Shown piece by piece: positions 1-6,553 of a stretch of 12,566 bases of DNA (the stretch's first letter is position 1; every line of letters begins with the position of its first letter). The translations under genes were made by a program, and so were the position numbers. Source of the DNA: Nitrososphaerales archaeon (GTDB taxonomy: Archaea > Thermoproteota > Nitrososphaeria > Nitrososphaerales > UBA183); NCBI GenBank assembly GCA_030042335.1, contig JASHZW010000036.1, forward strand, positions 1 through 12,566. Direction: 5' to 3'. Under the pieces are notes generated by a model. It ran no database searches, had not been told where the DNA came from, and saw only the letters and a program-made list of their open reading frames with translations.

Positions 1-272
1 TATATCCTGAGTGTGTCGGTGTCGGCCATTGCTGCTCTCGCCATGCCGAGGATCCTGTTTCCTTCCTTGTAGCCCACGAAGAGGACAGTCCTGTTCTTCA
101 TCTGGCGCCTGAGCGTCTCGACGCTGTGCCAGGTCCTCTCCGCTTCGAGGATTAGAGCTTCCGGGAAGAGGCTCGTGTAGGTATCCCGCCACGCAATCTT
201 AAGCAGTTCGTGGACTTCGGCGGCGTCGTTCTCGTCGAGCCTGACGATCTCGTCCACGGGTATGCGAAACAT
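1..272 (-). CDS. GNAT-family N-acetyltransferase, N-terminal part (truncated by window edge)
   Basis: The reading frame is open on the minus strand from ATG at 272 to the window edge, giving about 90 residues that start MFRIPVDEIVRLDENDAAE. Residues 9-60 resemble the first strand and helices of GNAT acetyltransferases (a VHELLKIAWRDTY helix, then an F-P-E turn). Residues 64-80 (VLFVGYKEGNRILGMAR) look like the GNAT beta2-beta3 hairpin. The acetyl-CoA-binding Q/RxxGxG/A motif would lie beyond the edge, so the substrate cannot be guessed. Family members transfer an acetyl group from acetyl-CoA to amines or protein N-termini. The start is ambiguous. ATG 272 has a weak AAGGT Shine-Dalgarno-like stretch just upstream. 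An AT-rich box at 281-290 lies about 28 nt from an in-frame GTG at 257, which would suit a leaderless start. The gene is divergent from the one at 444. Confidence 0.72.
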   Translation of the reverse strand, partial: MFRIPVDEIVRLDENDAAEVHELLKIAWRDTYTSLFPEALILEAERTWHSVETLRRQMKNRTVLFVGYKEGNRILGMARAAMADTDTLRI

Positions 273-280
273 TTCGTACC

Positions 281-290
281 TTTAGATATC
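281..290 (-). promoter_or_regulatory. Possible TATA box for the GNAT gene
   Basis: Reading the minus strand, GATATCTAAA lies 9-18 nt before ATG 272 and about 28 nt before an in-frame GTG at 257. The second spacing matches the leaderless pattern of other genes here. It is weak evidence on its own. Confidence 0.3.
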
Positions 291-410
291 TTTCGCAAGA
301 CCATTTGTTGCGCCCAGAGTCCAAAATTCGTGCATTGCGGCTTCTTTTGGTAGAGAATTGTTTGGAATTGGCCTTTGGGACCTCGAAAATACGAGCACAG
401 CATGTAGCGC

Positions 411-417
411 ATAAATA
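411..417 (+). promoter_or_regulatory. TATA box of the pilin-like surface gene
   Basis: ATAAATA is centred 30 nt upstream of ATG 444. Archaeal transcription usually starts about 25-27 nt downstream of the TATA centre, so the mRNA would be leaderless or nearly so. No Shine-Dalgarno sequence precedes the ATG, which agrees. Confidence 0.6.
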
Positions 418-443
418 GTATTTCGAAACAAACCCTCGGTGTC

Positions 444-1508
444 ATGCGACGCGAAAGAAAGGGAATTGCGCCCGCCGTAATAGTTGCTATCGTAATCGTA
501 ATTGTGGCAGTAGCTGCGGTGGGGGCTTATGCGGTCCTGAGCTCCTCCAGTTCGAGTCCGACGTCGTCGACAACGTCTTCGACGAGCACGACTAGTACTA
601 CGAGCACTACCACGAGTTCAACGGTTCAGACGACTTCGTCTTCTCAGCCAGTCACGACATCGTCACAGGTGACAAGTTCGAGCACGACGACGACCTCGAC
701 CGCCTCGACGACATCGACGTCGACGACTACCTTGCCTACGACAAGCACCAGCACCGCCGCGAGCGCGAGTACAACCACGAGCAGCGCGGGCAGCACGACC
801 AGCACAACTTCGTCGACCACCTCAAACACAGGTACGACGAGCGAGTGTTCGACCACGTCCGTATCCACGACGGCCTCTTCGACCGCCAGCGAAGATGTGG
901 TTCCCCTACTGAGCGCCTATTCGGCGATGACCACCGTTTTCAATGCCTCGAGCTCGACCACTGGATCGACACCGACGAGCTACTCCGGGACCTTCAGTTA
1001 CTCGACAATCTACGCTAGCTCAACCACGTACAAGATCAACGTCACCGAGTCTTCGTCCGGATACAACGCGACATACACAGTGTGGGTGCAAACGGATGGC
1101 ACCGTATCCGCCGTCAACGTCGATGGTCAGAACATCACCGGCTCGGAAGCGCAGGAGCTGACCGTGGGAGTCTTCGCAGCGTTCACGCTCCAGATTCAAG
1201 CGGACGCAGCTATCGGACAGTACACGACCACCAGCTACTTCCATGTAACCGGCACGTCCACCCAGAGCATCGGGCCGACGCAGGTCAAGGTTACGAGCTA
1301 CTCGGCGAACAATCTCCCAGAGACGGAGACGGGGTGCGACGGAGTCACCACGACGATCACCGCGTTCGGCTTCTCGGTGGGAACGCCAAGTGGCGCCAGC
1401 CTGCCTCTCGTGACATACGAGCACATCTCTGACAGCAGCACGTCGGATGGACAGACCACCACCTCCGAGGTCTACCTCCAGGTTACCTCGATCACTCTGG
1501 CATCCTAA
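444..1508 (+). CDS. Ser/Thr-rich membrane-anchored surface protein with archaeal pilin-like N-terminus
   Basis: This 354-residue protein has three parts. Residues 1-7 (MRRERKG) are basic and are followed by a hydrophobic helix at 8-32 starting IAPAVIVAI. The K6-G7/I8 junction and the I-A-P motif resemble the class III signal peptide cut by archaeal prepilin peptidase. Residues 33-149 are an almost pure Ser/Thr linker, probably heavily O-glycosylated. Residues 150-354 form a beta-rich extracellular domain with N-x-S/T sequons (for example NAS at 167, NVT at 199, NAT at 208) and one Cys at 298; a second Cys at 135 lies in the linker, so a disulfide is possible. I do not recognise the C-terminal domain. 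It could be a minor pilin, a pilus-tip adhesin, or simply an N-terminally anchored envelope protein. The gene is preceded by a good TATA box and followed 78 nt later by the arginine decarboxylase gene. Confidence 0.8.
   Translation: MRRERKGIAPAVIVAIVIVIVAVAAVGAYAVLSSSSSSPTSSTTSSTSTTSTTSTTTSSTVQTTSSSQPVTTSSQVTSSSTTTTSTASTTSTSTTTLPTTSTSTAASASTTTSSAGSTTSTTSSTTSNTGTTSECSTTSVSTTASSTASEDVVPLLSAYSAMTTVFNASSSTTGSTPTSYSGTFSYSTIYASSTTYKINVTESSSGYNATYTVWVQTDGTVSAVNVDGQNITGSEAQELTVGVFAAFTLQIQADAAIGQYTTTSYFHVTGTSTQSIGPTQVKVTSYSANNLPETETGCDGVTTTITAFGFSVGTPSGASLPLVTYEHISDSSTSDGQTTTSEVYLQVTSITLAS
541..895 (+). repeat. Low-complexity ACG/TCG-rich tract encoding a Ser/Thr linker
   Basis: The DNA is a degenerate run of Ser and Thr codons (ACG, ACC, ACT, TCG, AGC) rather than an exact tandem repeat. 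It leaves other frames open by composition, which explains a spurious minus-strand ORF there. It encodes residues 33-150 of the pilin-like protein and could expand or contract by slippage or recombination. Confidence 0.7.
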
Positions 1509-1552
1509 AGCGGCCCGGTAAAAGCGCCGTGCAGGTGCTGGCAATCCGCAGC

Positions 1553-1562
1553 ATACTAAAAG
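1553..1562 (+). promoter_or_regulatory. TATA-like box of the arginine decarboxylase gene
   Basis: ATACTAAAAG is centred about 30 nt upstream of GTG 1587, placing the transcription start close to the start codon. A purine-rich AGGGG at 1576-1580 could alternatively act as a short Shine-Dalgarno site. Confidence 0.5.
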
Positions 1563-1586
1563 CGGGGTGGCAGACAGGGGAATGGT

Positions 1587-2129
1587 GTGATTCCGAAGAA
1601 GTTCTTCCTGACGAAGGGCGTAGGGAAGCACAAGGAACAGCTCCAGTCCTTTGAGCTGGCGCTCAGGGACGCCGGGATACAACACTGCAATCTGGTCCCG
1701 GTATCGAGCATAATCCCGCCCGGATGCAAACTATTGCCAAGGGAGAAGGGCAGGACGTTGCTGAAAGCCGGCGAGATAACCTTCGTCGTGCTGGCAAGGA
1801 ACGCCACGAACGAGCCTCACAGGCTTCTCGCCTCGGCGATAGGGCTGGCATTCCCTTCGCAGAGGACCCAGCACGGCTACATCTCGGAGCATCACACCTT
1901 TGGTCAGACGGAGGAGGTCGCCGGGGAGTACGCGGAGGACCTGGCCGCGACGATGCTCGCAACGGTGATGGGGGTCGAGTTCAACCCGGAGACAGCCTGG
2001 CGGGAGAGGGAACAGGTCTTCAAGTCGAGCGGGATGATCATAAAGACGATGAACGTCACGCAGTCAGCTACCGGTGACAAGAACGGCCTCTGGACATCTA
2101 CGGTCGCAGCGGCGGTCTTCGTGCCGTGA
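1587..2129 (+). CDS. pdaD: Pyruvoyl-dependent arginine decarboxylase
   Basis: The enzyme decarboxylates L-arginine to agmatine with a covalently bound pyruvoyl group instead of pyridoxal phosphate. The proenzyme cleaves itself at a Ser-Ser bond, and the second Ser becomes the pyruvoyl cap of the beta-alpha subunits. Here the site is V39-S40-S41-I-I-P-P-G, so S41 is the expected pyruvoyl precursor. Other family features are the N-terminal [13 protein letters not shown] segment, the G11/G13 turn, the [19 protein letters not shown] block at about 70-88, and the H-H-T-F-G-Q-T-E-E block at about 105-113. At 180 residues it is the usual family length. Agmatine feeds putrescine/spermidine synthesis and, in archaea, tRNA-Ile2 agmatidine modification. 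The start is GTG at 1587; the ATG at 1582 meets a TGA two codons later. The gene appears to be transcribed alone. PdaD occurs in many archaea, whereas Crenarchaeota sensu stricto typically use a SAMDC-derived arginine decarboxylase. Confidence 0.93.
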   Translation: MIPKKFFLTKGVGKHKEQLQSFELALRDAGIQHCNLVPVSSIIPPGCKLLPREKGRTLLKAGEITFVVLARNATNEPHRLLASAIGLAFPSQRTQHGYISEHHTFGQTEEVAGEYAEDLAATMLATVMGVEFNPETAWREREQVFKSSGMIIKTMNVTQSATGDKNGLWTSTVAAAVFVP

Positions 2130-2177
2130 TCTTCGAAGGCGAATGATCGCCGTAAATCTCCCGCAAGAATTGCCCTG

Positions 2178-2184
2178 TTTATTA
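2178..2184 (+). promoter_or_regulatory. TATA box of the small two-Cys protein gene
   Basis: TTTATTA is centred 24 nt upstream of GTG 2205. This spacing predicts a leaderless transcript starting at or next to the GTG and is the main support for that start codon. Confidence 0.5.
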
Positions 2185-2204
2185 GGGACCGGTTAGGGCA
2201 CATC

Positions 2205-2354
2205 GTGCGATTGGCCTCCCACAAACACGAGGAAAAGGAAGAGGTGAAGGGGCACAACCACGCAGCCAACCAGAAGTGCGGTCCCTACTGCCCGAGGAAC
2301 GAGCACTACAAGGGACCGAAGAAGAGATACGATATACTGCACAGGAACAAGTAG
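2205..2354 (+). CDS. Small His/Lys-rich protein with two cysteines (49 aa), unknown function
   Basis: The frame runs from GTG 2205 to TAG 2354 and encodes 49 residues, starting MRLASHKHEEKEEVKGHNH if the GTG is read as Met. The protein is very rich in Lys, His, Glu and Arg. In its middle it carries H17-N-H19, then C25-G-P-Y-C29, then H34, followed by a basic tail ending in RYDILHRNK. The spacing of Cys and His suggests a small metal (zinc) site. The CGPYC sequence recalls a thioredoxin-like motif with one extra residue but is too short to be a thioredoxin. Support comes from the well-placed TATA box, the non-random composition and the convergent end, 7 nt from the next gene. I do not recognise a family. 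Nucleic-acid binding or a metal-buffering role are guesses. Confidence 0.6.
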   Translation: MRLASHKHEEKEEVKGHNHAANQKCGPYCPRNEHYKGPKKRYDILHRNK

Positions 2355-2361
2355 AGCGAGT

Positions 2362-2589
2362 TCACTGAAGAAGGAAGTTCGCGATATCTTCGGGGTCTAT
2401 TGCGTCTAGGGCCTCGATGGTGTCTTCGAGTTCTTCAAGCCTGATGGCTATCTCCTTGGTAGTCTGCTTGCCCGACGCGTCGGTGTAGATCAGAGTCGAG
2501 CCCTCGGGATTCGCTGCGGATTCGTTCAGCGACACGAATGTCAGGCCCTTGGTCCTGAAGGATTCGGCGATGTCTCCCCTGAGCGTCAT
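2362..2589 (-). CDS. Small acidic hypothetical protein (75 aa)
   Basis: The protein starts MTLRGDIAESFRTKGLTF, has a short beta-hairpin-like centre (STLIYTDASGKQ), and ends in an acidic amphipathic helix (EELEDTIEALDAIDPEDIAN). No signal peptide or membrane segment is visible. The balanced composition and regular GC-rich third positions look like real coding sequence. On the minus strand TAATAAA at 2621-2627 lies about 35 nt upstream of the ATG, so a short leader is plausible. It ends convergently against the small two-Cys protein gene. I do not recognise the family. Confidence 0.6.
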   Translation of the reverse strand: MTLRGDIAESFRTKGLTFVSLNESAANPEGSTLIYTDASGKQTTKEIAIRLEELEDTIEALDAIDPEDIANFLLQ

Positions 2590-2620
2590 CTAACCTGCGC
2601 CGGACATCGTGGAAGGCCGG

Positions 2621-2628
2621 TTTATTAC
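2621..2628 (-). promoter_or_regulatory. TATA-like box upstream of the 75-aa gene
   Basis: GTAATAAA on the minus strand lies about 35 nt before ATG 2589, suggesting a leader of about 9 nt. Read on the plus strand, TTTATTAC could equally serve a rightward transcript starting near 2650, so its direction is uncertain. Confidence 0.4.
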
Positions 2629-2786
2629 ACTAGCGCAACAATCGCCCGCTGCGTCGGCCGGCGTTTCATTTCTACGACCCTCCTGTGTCGAGGATTCCGG
2701 TCTACGTCGCCATATGGAGGATCAGGGCTCGCGTCATCAGCTTCTTCGGCGACAAGGTTTTGCCTCCATGAAGAGACAGACCGCTC

Positions 2787-2966
2787 TTATCTTCTGAGGC
2801 CGAGCACGCGGACGCTCTTCTCTCCGATGACGATTCTGTCGGTGACCACACCCTCACTCCGCTCGGTCAGCAGGAGTTCGGCCCTCGGAATACCGGAAGC
2901 GGACTTGCTAACCGCGCACACCTCTATCCTCCTGATAGTGACCGTAAGCTCCTCCAGTTTGTCCAT
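2787..2966 (-). CDS. Small hypothetical protein (59 aa)
   Basis: The protein starts MDKLEELTVTIRRIEVCAV and continues with a basic, mixed alpha/beta-like sequence (a single Cys at residue 17; an IVIGEKSVRVLGL strand near the C-terminus). The start at ATG 2966 is preferred because CTTAATGC at 2988-2995, read on the minus strand, is centred 25 nt upstream. A longer start at ATG 2990 would add eight residues but lies inside that box. The plus-strand ORF over the same bases (2827-3027) is Ser/Thr/Leu-rich and charge-poor and looks like a shadow. I do not recognise the family. Confidence 0.5.
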   Translation of the reverse strand: MDKLEELTVTIRRIEVCAVSKSASGIPRAELLLTERSEGVVTDRIVIGEKSVRVLGLRR

Positions 2967-2987
2967 CGCTTGCAATACTATCCCACG

Positions 2988-2995
2988 CATTAAGG
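2988..2995 (-). promoter_or_regulatory. TATA-like box of the 59-aa gene
   Basis: CTTAATGC on the minus strand is centred 25 nt upstream of ATG 2966. It resembles the CTTATGC box before the helical secreted protein gene, although no GTTCC element is present here. Confidence 0.35.
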
Positions 2996-3045
2996 CGCGA
3001 GCGAGCCATCGACCGAAACAATCCTAGGTGAGAATGTAAGTTGTA

Positions 3046-4347
3046 CTACCAGGCACTCGGCGGCTGGTTCTCGGTCGCAGCCGGGGAAGTTCTCCTCGAG
3101 AGATACCCCAGCGCGAGACCGACGACGAGGACTATCCCCATGAGAAGGTAGGCCCATAGTGGCAGACCCGCGAAGGAGCTCGCCGTGAGGGTCTGCGTCG
3201 CAGTGGAAGTCGTGGTGTCGGTGACGGTCTGCGTCGTCGGCGGAGATGTCGAGGTCGTCGTATCCGTCACCGTAGGTGGCTGCGTGGTCACGGTCGTTGT
3301 GCTTGGGGTGGTCGTGGTCACGGTGGAAGTCGAGGTCGAGGTGACCGTGACGGTCGTGGGTACAGTAGTGGTCACCGTCTCCGTGGCGGTGGTGCCGGCG
3401 CCTACGGCCGACGTGACGGTACTGGTCACGGTGTCAGTGCTCGTGACCGTGGACGTAGAGTTGCCAGTTCCGGAACTGGAGGTCGACAACGCCCCGGTGA
3501 CGAACGCGCCTGCGCTACTGTACTCGGTGATACCGCTGTACGAGAACTCCTGCAGTTGTGATGGGTCGGACCCGTAGGAGCTGATGGTCGTTGCGTTGGA
3601 TGCGAAGACCAGCTGCCCGTTATCGGCATTGAACTCGTCCATCCACATCCAAGCGGACGTGATGGGGGTGACGGTCGTATAGAGGACCTCGGCCTCATTG
3701 TTGTAGTAGGGCTCGCCGTGGTACCATTCCGTCATGAGTCCGGTGAAGAAGCCGATACTGTTGGCGTCGCTGTTCGGCTCGCCCACGAAGAGGCCGCCAC
3801 CCTGAGCGGAGTACGTCTCCTGGGCGGAAGCGCCCGTGCTCGTGTCCCTGGCTGCCATGACGACCGAGCCAGAACTGAAGTAGAGGCTGAGCGTCACGTT
3901 GTCTCCCGGGTTTATCGGTCCAGAGAAGGACGCGAGACCACCGCCCCCGTTGACCGGGAAGACCGACTGGCCCTCTGGATTGAAGACCTCGTAGCTCATT
4001 GCGAAGCCGGCTCCCGGACTCCAGTCCCACGATAAGCCAACCTGGTACCAGTAGCTGGTGTTGGTTAGCCCGCTGACCAAGTAGCCGGGTCCGGTCCCAA
4101 GCGTCGGGTCGGTCTGCTCTACGGCCGTGACGTTGTAGGATATCGAGGTGAAGTTCTGGGTGAACGTGAGACCAATCTGCTCGTCAAAGCCGGAACTGAT
4201 TGGCGGGTGCCCCCTGAATTGAGGAGAGAGGGAAGACGCGGAGGAACCCGAGACGGCCATCATCGCCGCCGTAGCCCCCGCCGTGATGAGAGACATCACA
4301 AACAACGTCAGGACAAGTCTGGCCAGAGGATGGGTGGGAACCCTCAT
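3046..4347 (-). CDS. Surface glycoprotein with signal peptide, Thr/Val-rich stalk and C-terminal membrane anchor
   Basis: This 433-residue protein has a signal peptide at about 1-30 (ARLVLTLFVMSLITAGATA core). An extracellular domain at about 38-297 follows, rich in Trp, Tyr, Gly and Asn, with several N-x-S/T sequons. Residues 298-390 are a stalk of Thr, Ser and Val with T-V-T repeats, including the repeated segment TVTDTTTST. A membrane helix spans 398-414, and a short cytoplasmic tail starts with RR. The architecture is that of an archaeal cell-surface protein held off the membrane by a glycosylated stalk. The ectodomain (YWYQVGLSWDW, later GLMTEWYHGEPYY and SAWMWMDEF) resembles a recurring archaeal secreted beta domain whose function I do not know; a carbohydrate-binding role is only a guess. 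GGAGGT at 4359-4364 is 11 nt upstream of the ATG, so this gene, unlike its neighbours, may use a leader with a Shine-Dalgarno site. Confidence 0.83.
   Translation of the reverse strand: MRVPTHPLARLVLTLFVMSLITAGATAAMMAVSGSSASSLSPQFRGHPPISSGFDEQIGLTFTQNFTSISYNVTAVEQTDPTLGTGPGYLVSGLTNTSYWYQVGLSWDWSPGAGFAMSYEVFNPEGQSVFPVNGGGGLASFSGPINPGDNVTLSLYFSSGSVVMAARDTSTGASAQETYSAQGGGLFVGEPNSDANSIGFFTGLMTEWYHGEPYYNNEAEVLYTTVTPITSAWMWMDEFNADNGQLVFASNATTISSYGSDPSQLQEFSYSGITEYSSAGAFVTGALSTSSSGTGNSTSTVTSTDTVTSTVTSAVGAGTTATETVTTTVPTTVTVTSTSTSTVTTTTPSTTTVTTQPPTVTDTTTSTSPPTTQTVTDTTTSTATQTLTASSFAGLPLWAYLLMGIVLVVGLALGYLSRRTSPAATENQPPSAW
3187..3420 (-). repeat. Low-complexity Thr/Val/Ser-coding tract
   Basis: This is a degenerate repeat of Thr, Val and Ser codons encoding the stalk of the surface glycoprotein. 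Two copies of the segment TVTDTTTST lie 16 residues apart. The opposite strand stays open here as a compositional artefact. Confidence 0.6.
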
Positions 4348-4646
4348 ACGGAGAACGGACCTCCAATGGTAGAAACATCGACAGAGCTCGGCACTTTACA
4401 TCCGTACCCGCCGCAGGACATGGTCGACGAACGTGTGCCGGAGATATTTACGGCATTTCCGAGATGTCTCCATAATTGATACCAAATTCCACGCTCGTCT
4501 GCAGAGCCCTCCGGACAGGCTCGCGCAGCCCTCCCGCTAGGAATCTTCACTCCTCGTAGGCGGACTGACCCTCGCGTGTGCCACAACGGCGAGCCCACGG
4601 CAGCGTATTTCGCCGGCATTGAAAGAAGGATACTACTCTTTCTTCA
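4348..4646 (-). promoter_or_regulatory. Intergenic leader/promoter region of the surface glycoprotein gene
   Basis: These 299 bases hold no convincing gene. On the minus strand there are two TATA candidates for the surface glycoprotein: TAAATATC at 4443-4450, preceded by a purine-rich GGAAA, and TGTAAAG at 4394-4400. They would give leaders of roughly 75 or 25 nt, each containing the GGAGGT at 4359-4364. Just after the polymerase stop, GAAAGA (4621-4626) and TCTTTC (4637-4642) could form a weak 6-bp hairpin in a pyrimidine/purine tract, a possible transcript end. Confidence 0.45.
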
Positions 4647-5705
4647 CTATACTTTCTTCGCTATCGAGGCTACCCGGATGCCCACCAGCCTCACCGGTTC
4701 GCCTCTGTTCTCGAACTCCCTTAGGAGACTCTCGGCGTTCTCCTGCAAGGATGTTTCGCTGTCGGTGTGGCTCGGGAGAGTCCTCTCCCTCGTGTGTGTC
4801 TCGAACCCCTGGAATCTGATCTTTATCCCGGCGACCCTGAAGGTAAAACCACCCTCGCGGAGCCTCTCGGAGAGCTCCCGAGCCGCGTCGCGCGCCTCGG
4901 AGTAGACGAGGGTGAAGTCCTTGACGTCGTTCCTGAATGTGCGCTCGACGCTTAGCGACTTGGGCATATCTCTTGAGCGCACCGGGATCTGTTCCTGCGC
5001 GTGGGCGACGCCCCACAGCCACACCCCCGTCTTCCCGAACCATTCCAGCAGCTGCTTGCCCGGCACGGCCTGGAGTTGCCCGATGGTCTCCACTCCGTGA
5101 TCGTTAAGGAAGGCCCGGGTCTTGGTGCCCACTCCTGATATCACGGAAACAGGCAGAGGAGCAAGGAACCGCGCGGCGTGACCCGGAGGCACCACGGTAA
5201 GTCCGTCCGGCTTTTGCAGGTCGGAGGCTATCTTCGCGACCGACTTGTTCGGCCCTATCCCTACAGAGCAGGTGAGTCCGTGTACATCCTTCACCGTCCT
5301 TTTGATAACGAATGCGAGTTCCTTGGCTTCGCCGATATCGTTGACGCGCTGGCTCACGTCGAGGAAGGCCTCGTCTATCCCCGTCTGCTCGAACGAGTCG
5401 GCGAAGTCCCGGAGCGTCTGCATCACCTCTCTCGAGACTCGCTCGTAGAGCTTGAAGTTGGGGTGGAGATAGGCTGCAGTGGGGCACAGCTTCCAGGCCC
5501 TGGAGATGGGCATGCCCGATCTCAGCCCGAACTTCCTCGCCTCGTAGGAGCAGGCGACGACGACGCCCCGCCCCTTTCCCTGCTCCGGGTCTGCACCTAC
5601 GACAACCGGGAGACCGTGTAGCTTCGGGTCCTCCCTGACCTCGACCGAGACGTAGAACGCGTCCAGGTCGACATGGAAAATCGTCCGGGGTCTCTGGCCC
5701 TGCAT
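4647..5705 (-). CDS. dinB: DNA polymerase IV (Y-family, Dpo4/DinB type)
   Basis: This 352-residue translesion DNA polymerase has all the expected parts. The palm motif HVDLDAFYVSVE (11-22) carries the metal ligand D13 and the Tyr18 steric gate that excludes ribonucleotides. The finger motif CSYEARKFGLRSGM is at 52-65. The catalytic G-I-D111-E112-A-F-L-D-V-S motif lies at 109-118. The template-contacting VGIGPNKSVAKIASDLQKPDG is at 148-168. A helix-hairpin-helix thumb (ISGVGTKTRAFL) starts at 189, and the little-finger domain runs from about 247 to 345. Its length equals that of Sulfolobus Dpo4, but it ends RVASIAKKV and I see no C-terminal PCNA-binding box. The enzyme copies past damaged template bases. 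Its ATG follows the stop of the DUF72 gene after a single nucleotide, so the two are probably co-transcribed and translationally coupled. Confidence 0.95.
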   Translation of the reverse strand: MQGQRPRTIFHVDLDAFYVSVEVREDPKLHGLPVVVGADPEQGKGRGVVVACSYEARKFGLRSGMPISRAWKLCPTAAYLHPNFKLYERVSREVMQTLRDFADSFEQTGIDEAFLDVSQRVNDIGEAKELAFVIKRTVKDVHGLTCSVGIGPNKSVAKIASDLQKPDGLTVVPPGHAARFLAPLPVSVISGVGTKTRAFLNDHGVETIGQLQAVPGKQLLEWFGKTGVWLWGVAHAQEQIPVRSRDMPKSLSVERTFRNDVKDFTLVYSEARDAARELSERLREGGFTFRVAGIKIRFQGFETHTRERTLPSHTDSETSLQENAESLLREFENRGEPVRLVGIRVASIAKKV

Positions 5706-5706
5706 C

Positions 5707-6528
5707 TCACTGGAAACCTGTCAGGGTCCCCTGTTGCGGCTCGGAGTCCCTCTTCTCCTCCCAGTTCGCCTCCATCATGCCGAGGAGGCGCCTGAACTCG
5801 TTCACCGACTCGGGGCCGAAGCCGGCGAAGTGGTTGTTGAAGAAGACGTAGCCGCTCTCGAACGACTCGCCCTTCTCCTCGAGGTTGTGCGCCCACTTGG
5901 CCATCTCGTCCTTGCGCTCCTTCTGGATTGATCCAAACGTCGTTATCTCGTCGTGCTCGCCCACCATCCGCACGTACGTGAAGTCGGCCGTGACCTCGGC
6001 GGGGGTCTCTAGGTAGTCGTTGAGCGACCAGACCATCGCGACGTTGCGGTCCCGGAGCAACTTGTATGTCTCGGGCTTGAACCACGACTTGTGCCTGAAC
6101 TCTATGGCGTGCCTGTACTTGGGGTTCAGGGCGCCGACGAACTTCTCCATCGCTTCAGCATGTTTCTCGACCTTGATCGAGGGAGGGAGCTGGGCCACGA
6201 TAGGTCCCAGCTTGGGTCCGAGCTTGCCAACGACGGAGTAGAAATAGGTCAGAGTGCTCTCGAAATCGACGAGCTTCTTCTCGTGGGTGATGCGGCGAGG
6301 CAGCTTCGGTGAGAAGACGAAACCGTCGGGGGTGATGGTCTTCCAGCGCTGGACCATCGAGGCGCTTGGTATGCGGTAGAAACTGGAGTCGACCTCGACG
6401 CAGTCGAAGACCCTCGAATAGAAGCTGAGGTACTCTCCCGCCGGGAGGTCCTTGGCGTAGAACGGGCCTGCCCAGTCCTTGTACGACCAGCCGCTGCACC
6501 CGACCCTCACCCTGCCAGCGAGCGACAA
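5707..6528 (-). CDS. DUF72 (YecE-like) TIM-barrel protein
   Basis: This is a member of the DUF72/COG1801 family, a TIM-barrel fold of unsettled function. Numbering from a potential ATG at 6555, family signatures are GCSGWSYKDWAGPFY (19-33), VEVDSSFYRIP (53-63), the conserved F-S-P-K (81-84), AIEFRHKSW (150-158) and FFNNHFAG (238-245). From that ATG it would be 282 residues, about family length. The ATG lies inside a TTTATTAT box at 6554-6561, so it is unlikely to be transcribed. A TTG at 6528, 29 nt from the box centre, fits the leaderless spacing of this genome and would start MSLAGRVRVGCSGW. I recall a structure-based proposal that a Thermotoga member binds DNA in an endonuclease IV-like way; that is unproven. 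The tight coupling to DNA polymerase IV downstream would suit a DNA-damage role. Confidence 0.9.
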   Translation of the reverse strand: MSLAGRVRVGCSGWSYKDWAGPFYAKDLPAGEYLSFYSRVFDCVEVDSSFYRIPSASMVQRWKTITPDGFVFSPKLPRRITHEKKLVDFESTLTYFYSVVGKLGPKLGPIVAQLPPSIKVEKHAEAMEKFVGALNPKYRHAIEFRHKSWFKPETYKLLRDRNVAMVWSLNDYLETPAEVTADFTYVRMVGEHDEITTFGSIQKERKDEMAKWAHNLEEKGESFESGYVFFNNHFAGFGPESVNEFRRLLGMMEANWEEKRDSEPQQGTLTGFQ

Positions 6529-6553
6529 GCCTCTAGAAACAGGGTCAGCCCAC

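Noticed and set aside
152..445. 97-aa minus-strand ORF
   Set aside because: It crosses the 273-443 divergent promoter region, its N-terminal part is AT-rich non-coding sequence, and it overlaps in another frame the better-supported GNAT gene.
644..868. Val/Asp-rich minus-strand ORF
   Set aside because: It is the antisense of the Ser/Thr codon tract; composition alone explains the open frame.
1020..1685. 221-aa minus-strand ORF
   Set aside because: It covers the 3' half of the pilin-like gene and the start of the arginine decarboxylase, is Arg-rich from antisense of GC-rich codons, and matches no family.
2827..3027. 66-aa plus-strand ORF
   Set aside because: It is Ser/Leu/Thr-rich with few charges; the minus-strand frame over the same bases has better composition and a TATA box at the expected distance.
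3464..3479. Perfect 16-bp palindrome CCAGTTCCGGAACTGG
   Set aside because: It contains the GTTCC/GGAAC core but in a different spacing and deep inside the surface glycoprotein coding region, so chance is the simpler explanation.
4344..4619. 91-aa minus-strand ORF in the intergenic region
   Set aside because: Composition is atypical, it would cover the TATA candidates and Shine-Dalgarno site of the surface glycoprotein gene, and it has no promoter of its own.
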